Assembly (NCBI GenBank): GCA_025330725.1 | Contig: JAIWND010000078.1 | Span: 1 to 45,645 of the forward strand | Source of the DNA: Chlamydoabsidia padenii | Lineage: Eukaryota > Mucoromycota > Mucoromycetes > Mucorales > Cunninghamellaceae | Direction of reading: 5' to 3' | DNA: 45,645 bases | Shown here: positions 8,922 to 17,838 of the stretch, in pieces | Layout: each line of letters starts with the position of its first letter | Numbering within the stretch: position 1 is the stretch's first letter | Notes under the pieces: generated by a model | What the model was told of the DNA's origin: nothing | What the model saw: the letters and a program-made list of their open reading frames with translations, nothing else | Databases searched by the model: none | Made by a program: the position numbers and the translations under genes

Positions 8922-9163
8922 ATATATAAAGATATTATAGAGTAAGATATGGTTCTTAAAAGGTAGATACTCATGTTGCATCTTCCCACTCGACGGAGAT
9001 TGCGGGAACCTTTTGGATGAACATGTCCAAGTACTTTTCTGGGTCTCCGTCGAGTGGGAAGATGCAACATGAGTATCTACCTTTTAAGAACCATATCTTA
9101 CTCTATAATATCTTTATATATATATATGCTCCTGATAATATAATAGTCATCTATGATACCTCC
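8880..9163. repeat. Long perfect hairpin, right terminus of chromodomain element
   Basis: Bases 8880-8999 and 9044-9163 are reverse complements over 120 bases with a 44-base loop. The outer ends are GGAGG and CCTCC, as in the left hairpin, although the arm sequences differ. The word TTTTGGATGA occurs near the apex of both hairpins and may be a shared recognition element. Confidence 0.95.
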
Positions 9164-9648
9164 TTTGGCCAAATATTGTCAGTATCATCACCTTCAGTAG
9201 TTACATAAATAACTTCATTGTCCGAGTTTTCATCGCTTTCTTCGTCGTCATCAGCATCATCAGTATCAGTATCAGTTTCATCTTGCGCAAAGTCATTGTC
9301 CGTGTCTTCAGAACTTCTATCACCTGGAAACAAATTGGTTGCAAATGTGTCATCATATCCATCACTATCTTTATCAGTGTAATGTTCGTCATCAGCATCG
9401 CTGTTGTTATAATCGATGTCGATCATATCATCATCCGCGAGTATAGCGGTTGTAGCTTCTGTTTGTGACTGTGCTCTTTGTGCCTGTATTAGAGTAGTTT
9501 TATTATAAAGATATATCAGTAATTTATTGTTATAATGACTTACATTTCTTTTTTCAAGTTTGAGTCGATGACACTGAGCTTTGTGTGCGGTGCCATTACG
9601 TTTATGATAGTGGTATCCGCAATAAAAGCACTTGTGGTAGTTTTCCAT
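9164..9648 (-). pseudogene. N-terminal zinc-finger and acidic exons of an unidentified gene, truncated
   Basis: The start codon is at 9646-9648. The first exon encodes a possible zinc-binding pattern (CFYCG, then HKAQC). A 60-base GT-AG intron (9484-9543) fits well. The second exon is very acidic, with long Asp/Glu/Thr runs, and enters the hairpin at 9163, so the rest of the gene is gone. A short zinc finger followed by an acidic linker is common at the start of tnp2/Plavaka-type transposases in fungi, which is the most likely origin, but no catalytic part is present to prove it. Confidence 0.5.
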
Positions 9649-9810
9649 GGTAAAAGTATATAACACTATATGTTGTGAAGTTAAACAGCAAATGATGAAG
9701 ACGATAACCGAAATACTTGTACTTTTATTTTGTATATCAAAATTCCAATGTAAGGAAATTCAATCCCGAAATTGACATTTTTTTTCCCTTGCATCCATCC
9801 ACACACTACA

Positions 9811-10500
9811 ATGAACAACAACTCGGAAGAATTGATCACCTTTATGAAAAATACAAAAGAGACACTTGACCTGTTAATGGGGATAGTAGATTCCATCATT
9901 AATCAGCAACAACTTCAGCAAACACAAAATCAACTCCAACATCTTACCTTGCATCCACAACTACGACCAGTTCAAAACACCAACGGCAACATCAAAAGGG
10001 ACCTGATGTTACTTCAACTTCTTCTGACGAACTGCATCAAGTGATCCAAGACATGGTACGCCGATCGAAACCAGACAGTAACTTCGAACATGCCATGGTG
10101 GAATTCCGCCGAACGACAGACTCTGCTATCAAGCAAATATAGTTGGCGATTGGAACACCATCACAAAGCTCAAAACCATAGGTGAGTATTTCCGATGAAA
10201 TAAAAAAGGTAAGCTTGGAAAATTTTGCCGGCGAAGCTTCGTTATTAGGATACCAACTTGTCAATGATGGTGAGGCACACAAAAACCTTGCAGGTTTATG
10301 GCTGGCGAAAGCGTGGCGCAGCAGGTATAACTATTTCAAAAAAAAAGTACGGCAAAGCCCTCGGTACAGGTAAAACAACAAGATATATTATCATACTATT
10401 GTGAATATGCTAATCATACACCCATTGACATAGATATCCATGCCAAGCGATCCATTTGGTACTGGATCGGAAAACAGGTAATTGCTATATCATCAATATA
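9811..10500 (+). pseudogene. Unrecognised broken multi-exon gene
   Basis: From the ATG at 9811 a Gln-rich frame runs for about 77 codons. A neighbouring frame (reading DELHQVIQDMVRRSKPDSNF) looks more protein-like between about 10010 and 10130, which suggests a frameshift near 9990. A further segment at about 10200-10370 reads GEASLLGYQLVNDGEAHKNL and WRSRYNYFKKK, with plausible splice signals on both sides. I do not recognise the product. It lies divergently to the zinc-finger gene at 9164-9648, so the two may have belonged to one old element. Confidence 0.3.
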
Positions 10501-10616
10501 AACAGGTACACTAACTCTCCTTTTTCATTAGACAACCATCATCAAGCACTGAGGAAGCAATGACAAGGTAGCATTGATTATTGTCGAAAAACAACGTAGA
10601 ATCCATTACTTACACC

Positions 10617-10617
<1 letters not shown>

Positions 10618-10683
<66 letters not shown>
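10618..10683. repeat. TTA trinucleotide microsatellite
   Basis: About 22 uninterrupted copies of ATT/TTA. This is low-complexity sequence with no coding value, although it stays open in one frame. Confidence 0.95.
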
Positions 10684-11305
10684 GATAGCTTCTTATCATC
10701 GCCGTCCTCGTCAATGTCTGTCAACACTACGTAAGTATCTTTGGTGTATGAAACCTCGCAAAGATAGGTGTTAACGTCTGTCTTCATTTATCAATTAACT
10801 TGGACGGCCAACTCTCAGGTTTGTAAGTGTAAATGATTCCATTGGAATTAGTCGCTCGAAGAAGCGTAGCCGTGTCCGATCACCATCACCATCACCATCA
10901 ATGACACCCGCATCACCCGAATCACCATCACATCCTCTCTCCTTGCCCTCTCCTTCTTTGCCACCATCCGTCTCATTATTTGGTAGAATAGTAACATGAT
11001 AGATTAGATTTATAGTAATCAATTATAGTAATTAAATGAATAAACATATTATGATTTGATCCATTACATATGTCATCGATTTGTAGAAGGAATGTTTTGT
11101 CTCAGGGGAACAAGGGGGTTGCCGATCATATGGGTCGACAATGGCTGGGCTTCAAAAAGGGACATTCCTCGTTCCCTATATGATTTTCCTTTTTGGGTGG
11201 AGGAAGAATTGCACATTTCATCCTGGGATGAAACCTGCAATTTTGCTGGGGATTTTTCCTACTGTGGTAATGTGGCGGGTTTTAAAAACGTGCAAATTTT
11301 TTCTC
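10684..11305. other. Gene-poor stretch left of Harbinger element 1
   Basis: It contains a CACCAT-type short repeat near 10880-10930 and an open frame at 11056-11361 with no recognisable motif. I see no supported gene. Confidence 0.4.
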
Positions 11306-11433
11306 GAGCAGCAGCGGGTATAATAAAAACTACACACGCCACATTTGTCATCCTTTTATAGTTTGCTTTGCATCCAACCCATTTCCCTCTCCATTTTCTT
11401 TATCTTTCTCTTCTACTTACTACATCACCCATA

Positions 11434-13183
11434 ATGAATGAAGGCGATATTTTTATGCTTTTGCTGGAGGAAGAGAGGCTTGAAGAGGAATTTATGCAAA
11501 AGTTTTTTGACGAAACTACCCCTGAAAAGCCTCGTAAAAATATTTTCAGGAACAGAGTTGCTGGAGACATTCGGCTGAACCAGGACTACTTCGTCGCTGA
11601 AGATTCGACGTACACTGATGAACATTTTCGTCGTAGATTCCGAATGAGCCGAGACTTGTTTTTGCGTATCACCGAAGATTTACAAGTGCATGATAGATAC
11701 TTTGCCCAAAAAGAGGATGCAGCCCGCCGAAAGGGATTCTCGGCAAAACAGAAAGTACGTGTTGCTCTTCGCTTGTTGGCATATGCATCACCAGCAGATG
11801 CATTGGATGATTCATACCGTAACGCTGAATCTACTGCCTTAGAGTGCTTACGCCGTTTTTGCAAGTCGGTGATTGCTTTGTATCAAAGTACCTACCTCCG
11901 GTCGCCAAATGAAGATGATATAAAGTGGATCCTCAAAGAAAACGAAGAGAGGGGCTTTCCCGGTATGCTTTGTCGTATCCGGCATTGTTTATTTTTTATT
12001 TTTATTGATTGATTACATAAAGTAATCAAGTCAAGTTTTTTATTTTTTATTTTTGAAGAGATGATCGACATATGTCAAGACCCTGACAGTCGATCAATCA
12101 CGTTTTTATTTTTTTATGATCGGGATTCAAATATCCAGATCAGTTTTTTTTATTTTGGAATCGTAATTTACTTTGTGAACACAAGAAAGAGACCAGCCAA
12201 CCAGGATTCGTATATCGAAAGAAATAAAGCTGTGTCATCATTAATCTTTTTTCTTTTTTAACAAGTGTGTTGGTAATCTGATATTTTTTTTTCTTTACTC
12301 TTATTTTTATAATAAAAGGTTACTTTTCAAACTCGTATTCTATCTACTACATACATATCACACCAACACCACATGCTTGGTTCCTTGGATTGCATGCATT
12401 GGACTTGGAAAAACTGCCCAACGGCCTGGCATGGTGCCTATACTGGAAAGGAGAGGGTGCCCACTATTATTCTGGAAGCCGTTGCGACCAAGGACACATG
12501 GATCTGACATGCGTTATTTTGGACTCCCAGGTCGTCTAAATGACATAAATGTTTTGGACCGATCTGATCTGTTCAAAGATCTGGCAGATGGCACTGCTCC
12601 CCCTGTCAACTTCACAGTGAACGGTAACAGCTACGACATGGGGTATTACTTAACTGATGGTATATACCCACAACATGCTTCTTTTGTTGGTAGTTTCCAA
12701 AATCCTAAGACAAAAAAAGAAAAGGTAAACTTTTTTTTTAGTCAATTGTACTTATACGCTTCTATTTTACTGTATGTATACTAGCGTTTTGCTCAATTTC
12801 AAGAAGCAAGACGAAAGGATGTGGAGCGTGCTTTTGGTGTACTTCAAGGACAGTTTGCCATTGTTGCTGGGCCAGCCAGAATGTGGTCCGAAAAAACACT
12901 TCACGACATTATGAAAACCTGTATCATTTTGCACAACATGATTATCGAAGACGAAAGAGATGAAGGCCGTGATAGTGATAGTGACAACCTCGGTCAGTTT
13001 CAAAATTTGGGCAGACCCTCACCAGAACGAATGTTGGACCACGAAGGAACATTCCAAGCCTTTTTGACAAGGGGTGCCAGAATTGTAGACCGTGCGACTC
13101 ATGATAGGCTTCGAGCTGATCTTATAGATCACATATGGCAGATGGTGGGAGATGAGGATGAAAATGGAGATGAAGATGAATAA
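11434..13183 (+). pseudogene. Harbinger transposase 1, interrupted by solo LTR, stop and frameshift
   Basis: The first part (11434-11970) shows the Harbinger N-terminal pattern FRRRFRMSRDLFLRI, then GFSAKQKVRVALRLLAYA and ESTALECLRRF. It breaks at a solo LTR (11971-12373) bounded by TGCTT duplications. Across the LTR the frame resumes as GSLDCMHW, holding the first catalytic Asp, then KNCPTAW and ERVPTIILEAVA. A TGA replaces an expected Trp codon near 12503, and a one-base shift follows within 15 bases. The frame then continues as FGLPGRLNDINVLD, crosses a 60-base intron (12725-12784), and reaches RKDVERAFGVLQ with the catalytic Glu. It ends in an Asp/Glu-rich tail. There are three independent lesions, so the enzyme is dead. 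Confidence 0.88.
11971..12373 (+). repeat. Solo LTR, family B, with TGCTT target duplication
   Basis: 403 bases from TGTCGTATCCGG to AACACCACA, flanked by TGCTT at 11966-11970 and 12374-12378. The TG...CA ends and 5-bp duplication are typical of LTR retrotransposons; no internal coding region remains. The insertion split a Harbinger exon. Confidence 0.92.
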
Positions 13184-13514
13184 ATATTTGCATTTGGAAT
13201 AGATTATTATCATACAATTTTGAATAAAGGCAGTTAAAAAAAAGGTACAAAGCATTTCAAACCCCGACATTCATGCAAAATGCATCGGTGCATTTTGGTC
13301 GATGTATGATGACAAATGCATATATTTGTTAGTTTTTTATTCTATTGTTATCCTTTGATTAATCTTTATGTATATAGAAACAAAAATAAACCATCAAGAA
13401 TTTCATATATACACAAAAAGAGTGCAAAAAAGTTTATTTTTTAAAAAATTGAATCTTCATCTTCTTCATCAGAAACCAACATAGTATCCAACAATTGTTT
13501 TTTTTTTCAAGCCA

Positions 13515-14250
13515 TCAACGACGCATGGGATCGGTGGTCATCACCTGAAGTTCGTAATGGTCCCCGTCCTGCTTCGTTTTTTCTTCGGCGGCGATGGCAT
13601 TCCTGGTGGAAACTTGTATCCACTCGGTCATTATTGCCGTTCTTTTTTTCGCCATCTCGCGCATTTCTTCTTGCTGTTCCGATGTGAAAGCACCGCCGGC
13701 CTTTCTTTTGTTGGCCTTCGTTTGCTTGCGGCCAATTGGACGGACCACAAACTCTTCAGAAGCAGAAGCGGGAGCAGAATGATTATTTCCACTGGAGGTT
13801 GGTGTTTCGGTCACGACAGCATTAGCTGGTCTGCTTCTCACAGTGGTATCCTTCTCCAATGCTTTGGCTTTGTTCGCAGGATTGGAGGACAAGATTCGAT
13901 AGCAATGCGTAAGTCTGAATTGAGTGCCTTCAAGATGTTCGAACATCTTCATCGCTTTAGCTTCCTATTGAGGGGTCAGTACATCATTAATTACATACAT
14001 ATCCTATCGCGCATTACCTGAGACATACACCCAATGTACTGGTACACCATGGTGTTGATTGTCCCCATTCTTGAAGAGAAAGCTCGCTCAGCGTCTCGAC
14101 GATTGATTGGAGCATCTTCACCGAATGCAGCGTGAAAATGTTCTTTTATTCTTTCATAAATGGTGCTGCCTTTCTGGTTGTTACCCTTGTCGGCGTCTTC
14201 ACTGATATCCAGGTACGAACGGCATAACTGTTCGTCCAGTTTTTTCTGGA
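13515..14250 (-). pseudogene. Myb/SANT-NAM-like partner of Harbinger 1
   Basis: On the minus strand a trihelix/SANT-like segment reads KLDEQLCRSYLDISED, then INRRDAERAFSSRMGTIN, then an intron (13965-14017), then EAKAMKMFEHLEGTQFRL. The C-terminal exon contains RPIGRKQTKANKRK, the basic signature of the NAM-associated domain that accompanies Harbinger Myb-like proteins, followed by a Glu/Lys-rich coiled stretch. In these elements the partner binds the transposon ends and brings the transposase to the nucleus. At the expected start of the SANT domain, HSRKNWT lies in a different frame from DEQLC (near 14240), so a small indel has probably broken the gene. The true start codon was not identified. 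Confidence 0.65.
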
Positions 14251-14700
14251 ATGTTTTTCAGCTGGGGTGCCGGGGACGATGGTAGTGGGAGTGATGGGAG
14301 CGGGAATGACAGGAGTGGGGTGGTGATAGAGAGGGGGTGTAGGTAGAAAAATCAATAACTTGGGTACCTGGAATAGGGTTGGTCATGTCAGAAGAGTATG
14401 GCAGATCGAAATCAAGGGAAGGAAGAAAAGGGGTCAAAAAGGGATGTGAAAATTTTTTATTGTGACAACAAATGTATTGTATGGAGACGGTCATTTTTAT
14501 TGTATCAGTTATTGTAACCGCTGCAGCGGGATTTGGACATTTTTTTGGATTTAACACCAGATTATTACGGATTAGGATTTTTATTGTAACCGCTGCGGAT
14601 GCTCTTACTTTACTCACAACAATATATTTTTAAAGAGCCGCCCTTCCCACTCTTTTTTTTGCTCTTTCTTTTTCTTTCTCTTCTCAATAAACTCAATACT

Positions 14701-15240
14701 ATGTCAATGAATACTGTGGATACTCAAACGCTCTCACTTTTAGGTGAATTACATGAAATTGAAATGGCCTTTGCTTTTAATGAACGGCAAGTAGACATTA
14801 ACGACGAAGATCAACACCAACCCCAGCAACCATTACAACTTCCTCGAACACGGCTACGACGTCCTCGATTGGATATTCAACGATTCACCGACAGTGAAAG
14901 TAAAGAATTCTTTCGACTCACGCATAACGACGTAAGTGTCATCCATGTGTACTTAACTGGTACTAATGAAATGTCTTTATGTTCTTTATTTTATGTAGAT
15001 TCGTCGTATATGTGTCGCAATGGACCTGCCCGAGACCATTGATGTAGGCACCCCTGGTCGCCCCTTCAAGATGACTCGTGAATTTGGACTGGCGGTTTTT
15101 TTGCGTCGCCTTGCCTTTCCTTCAAGATTGGTGGACATCCGACATTTTTTTAACTAGTCAAGCTGCTCGGCAGCATCTCTTATCACGACTGGGATGGTGT
15201 CGATGGTATTCCGGAAAATCAAGCACGGGATGAAATTCAA
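14701..15240 (+). pseudogene. Old Harbinger-type transposase 3, 5' part
   Basis: The ATG at 14701 opens a frame that reads FTDSESKEFFRLTHND, crosses a 67-base intron (14932-14998) and continues as IRRICVAMDLPE and FGLAVFLRRLAFPSRLVD. It stops at TAG near 15157. Neighbouring frames continue, the last being WDGVDGIPENQ, so at least one frameshift is present. The gene is then interrupted by Harbinger element 2 at CAA (15238-15240). Its continuation is at 20642-20861. Confidence 0.65.
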
Positions 15241-15516
15241 GGTCGGGTCGCTCTCCAGACACTTTTCCGTCTGACCTTTAGGTCGTCCGACCTTTAGCGG
15301 GAAATGAATTTCAACCAATAAAAACCGTATAAGTGACGAAGCATTTTCCCACAAAAATCGTCGGTTTGTATCACTGAAATGAAGGTCCGTACAACCAGAA
15401 AAAAGGTCTGTATAACTGAAATGCCGGTTTTTACATCATTTCAAACCGCTTTTACTAAACTGCTCTGGCTCATTTCTTTCAAATCCCGATTTTTCGCAAT
15501 CCTTTTTTTTCACTTT

Positions 15517-15737
15517 GAGAAACATTTCTTGGTGAGCTATAATATTAGATATAGTAAAATATATAAATATTAGTGAGATATAACTTTTATAAGATATTTC
15601 TTGAATATTGAAAGTCAGATGATCATATGAAATTCAAAAAAATTTAGAAAATAATGTTTTATTAGAAATTTTAAAGATTATATAAAATTGTAAAAAAAGT
15701 ATTGTTATTAAATTTAGGGGAAATAGAAATGTTTCTC
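15517..15737 (+). repeat. 221-bp LTR-like terminal repeat, left, copy A
   Basis: Direct repeat of 17531-17751, also found at 42115 and 44129. It begins GAGAAACATTTCT and ends AGAAATGTTTCTC, so it has its own small inverted ends like a miniature transposon. The inner flank is AGG; the outer flank is the target duplication. Confidence 0.92.
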
Positions 15738-15996
15738 AGGCCAAATAAAAAGGAAAAGGGTAAGGGCGTCGCAGACAATTTTGTAAATTATAATTTAAAA
15801 TCCCGATTTATATATTTTCAAAGTCCGATTATAAAAATAATAAATTCCATCGTTTTTATCGTTGAGAATTTATATTTTTATTGTTCAATGGTTACACAAA
15901 AAATAAATTATGCATACAATTTTGGACAAAAGTGAATTTATAATATAAATAAAACAATTTATCTCAAGGTTATATACTTTATGTATTATAAAAAAA
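15738..15996. other. Leader of chromodomain element copy A
   Basis: A+T-rich sequence between the left repeat and the gene. It starts AGGC, and the inner border of the right repeat ends GCCT. A 77-codon frame spans the repeat boundary but has no recognisable features and is probably not a gene. The same sequence occurs at 42336-42594. Confidence 0.5.
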
Positions 15997-17451
15997 ATGT
16001 CAGATGTTGAAAATATTGATGTGGAGAAAATTTTAGAAAAAGAATTTAAAAAGATATATGAAAAATATTGGGTGAAAATATTAGAAAAACAATATGTTAA
16101 GATAAAGAATAAAAGATATCACAGAACTATTTTACAAGAAATACCTCATATAAATAAAATAAAGCAAACAATTATTGACAAATTGGGTATCATAGGCCCC
16201 TATATATTTTTAACAAGCTTTTGTAATAACTATTATTTTACAGGGCCTCATAACAATGTGGAAAAAGGATTGCTTTTATTATATCAATTATTAGAAGGTT
16301 ATTCTACACATGAAATGGAATTATTCGTAAACGATACTACATTTTATCGTATTTATGAAAAATTGTATATTAAAGAAGAAGTTGAATTAAATAAATGGAT
16401 AGATAATATGTTTGAAAATTATTTCTCAAATATAAATATAAGATTATTAACAAGTTTTTATAAAAATCCTGAATTATTAAAACAATCAACAATGATTATG
16501 GATGGTCACCATAATAAAATTACTTATGAAGATATAGATTTCAATAAAAAAGATTTATATAGTTGGAAATTAAAGAAAAGAGGGTTAAATAGTCAAATTG
16601 TAATAGATAATAATGAAATGGTATTATATATATCTGAAAGTTTGCCGTGTAAAAATAATAATGATGATATAATGTTTATGAATAATGTAAAACTTAATAA
16701 ATTTTTTAAATATGGAGATTGTTTAACATTTGACGGTTTATATTCAAATACTTTAAATGAAGTAATTAAAAAATATAATAATATTGATTTCAATATAAAT
16801 GAAGATAATTTTATATATCCTGTCAGAAAACAAAAAAATATAGAATTAACACAAGACGAAGATTTATTTAATAAACATTTAGGGGGATATAGATCTATAA
16901 TTGAAACGTATTTTGCTACATTATCTAAAACATTTAAAAGATTTGACCCTCATAAAAATGTTAGAATTACAAAATTCAAAACTTATAATTTACAACTGAA
17001 GCTAGCATGCTTACTGTTAAATATAAAAAAATTTGTTGAAATTGGCAATATTGATGTTACATATCTTCACAAAAGATGGACAGAAGATAACTTTGATTTT
17101 CCTGATACAAAAATAAATGTTACTGCACCTACTGTTTCATACAAGATTTCAAATATACAAAAAATAAGAAATTATCAAAATGAATTATTTACAAAAATTA
17201 TATATGAAAATAATAACTTGAATAATAATACAAATTGTATTAATGATGACTTACATATGACTGATTTGGATAATAAAAATGATGAATGTTATGAAGTATC
17301 ATATATAATAGAACATAAAATAAATATAGATAATAGTAAAGAATATTATGTAAAATGGAAAGGATATAATAAAAATAGTAATTCTTGGGTAAAAGAGACA
17401 GACTTTAATAGTAAGGATATTATAGAACAATACTGGAACACTATTATATAA
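15997..17451 (+). CDS. Chromodomain Harbinger-like transposase, A+T-rich form, copy A
   Basis: 484 residues, intact. Candidate catalytic residues are Asp169 (IMDGHH), Asp246 (TFDGLY) and Glu303 (RSIIETYFATLSKTF), lining up with Asp160, Asp234 and Glu287 of the 461-residue relative at 7250. N-terminal matches include KYHRT-like KRYHRTIL and HNNVEKGLLLLYQLL. The last 60 residues form a chromodomain (YEVSYIIEHK, YYVKWKGYNK, NSWVKETDF). An Asn-rich linker precedes it. Codon use is extremely A+T-rich: the line from 16021 has 12 G or C in 60, against 29 in 60 for a sample of the 7250 gene. The protein is identical to that at 42595, so amplification was recent. There is no companion gene in this form. 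A fungal Ty3/Gypsy integrase is excluded by the catalytic context. Confidence 0.87.
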   Translation: MSDVENIDVEKILEKEFKKIYEKYWVKILEKQYVKIKNKRYHRTILQEIPHINKIKQTIIDKLGIIGPYIFLTSFCNNYYFTGPHNNVEKGLLLLYQLLEGYSTHEMELFVNDTTFYRIYEKLYIKEEVELNKWIDNMFENYFSNINIRLLTSFYKNPELLKQSTMIMDGHHNKITYEDIDFNKKDLYSWKLKKRGLNSQIVIDNNEMVLYISESLPCKNNNDDIMFMNNVKLNKFFKYGDCLTFDGLYSNTLNEVIKKYNNIDFNINEDNFIYPVRKQKNIELTQDEDLFNKHLGGYRSIIETYFATLSKTFKRFDPHKNVRITKFKTYNLQLKLACLLLNIKKFVEIGNIDVTYLHKRWTEDNFDFPDTKINVTAPTVSYKISNIQKIRNYQNELFTKIIYENNNLNNNTNCINDDLHMTDLDNKNDECYEVSYIIEHKINIDNSKEYYVKWKGYNKNSNSWVKETDFNSKDIIEQYWNTII

Positions 17452-17530
17452 TAATTATATAGGAAAAATACAATATTACACATTCATCATACAAAGTCAT
17501 GACTTTTTCTCTTCTTTAAAAATATAGCCT

Positions 17531-17751
17531 GAGAAACATTTCTTGGTGAGCTATAATATTAGATATAGTAAAATATATAAATATTAGTGAGATATAACTT
17601 TTATAAGATATTTCTTGAATATTGAAAGTCAGATGATCATATGAAATTCAAAAAAATTTAGAAAATAATGTTTTATTAGAAATTTTAAAGATTATATAAA
17701 ATTGTAAAAAAAGTATTGTTATTAAATTTAGGGGAAATAGAAATGTTTCTC
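17531..17751 (+). repeat. 221-bp LTR-like terminal repeat, right, copy A
   Basis: Identical by reading to 15517-15737 and in the same orientation. It starts directly after GCCT and is followed by the TTT target duplication. Confidence 0.92.
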
Positions 17752-17838
17752 TTTGGATTTTTTTTTTCGCTCCCCTTCTTCCTCTCTCTCACTTTTTCCC
17801 TTCTACTATTTTTTATTATCCACATCCTTTTTTCATAA

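Larger units (their letters stand above)
5782..9163 (+). mobile_element. Chromodomain DDE transposon with hairpin ends (G+C-normal form)
   Basis: Two unrelated hairpin sequences of the same design (5782-6066 and 8880-9163), both starting GGAGG and ending CCTCC, bracket two genes: a 265-residue Cys-cluster protein and a 461-residue Harbinger-like transposase with a chromodomain. The unit cuts into a plus-strand tnp2-like gene on the left and a minus-strand zinc-finger gene on the right. These belong to different genes, and no short duplication is visible (ATT versus TTT). Either the insertion was followed by rearrangement, or the element used a pre-existing junction. Treating both hairpins as ends of one element is inference from symmetry and position. 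Confidence 0.7.
11306..14604 (+). mobile_element. Harbinger element 1, two convergent genes, inactive
   Basis: A Harbinger transposase (plus strand) and a Myb/NAM-like partner (minus strand) converge, the usual two-gene layout of this superfamily. The right end reads GCGGATGCTC at 14604, followed by TTA, a typical 3-bp target. The left end is probably GAGCAGCAGCGGGTATAATA from 11306, a decayed match to the reverse complement of the right end. No TTA precedes it, so the left boundary is uncertain. Confidence 0.6.
15517..17751 (+). mobile_element. A+T-rich chromodomain DDE element with LTR-like repeats, copy A
   Basis: 2235 bases, the same length as the copy at 42115-44349. TTT flanks both sides. 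Each end is an identical 221-bp direct repeat, and each repeat is itself bounded by a 13-bp inverted motif (GAGAAACATTTCT and its complement). The single gene encodes a chromodomain transposase. There is no reverse transcriptase, primer-binding site or TG...CA terminus. Because the whole composite is flanked by one target duplication in each copy, it moves as a unit. Confidence 0.88.

Noticed and set aside
10618..10683. Poly-isoleucine coding region
   Set aside because: It is a TTA microsatellite without surrounding coding signal.
15702..15935. 77-codon frame in the A+T-rich chromodomain element (also 42300-42533)
   Set aside because: It begins inside the 221-bp terminal repeat, has no motif, and its identity between copies reflects the identity of the whole element.
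15517..17751. True LTR retrotransposon with missing polymerase
   Set aside because: The repeats lack TG...CA ends, the duplication is 3 bp, there is no primer-binding site next to the left repeat, and the only gene has a Harbinger-like, not retroviral, catalytic context.
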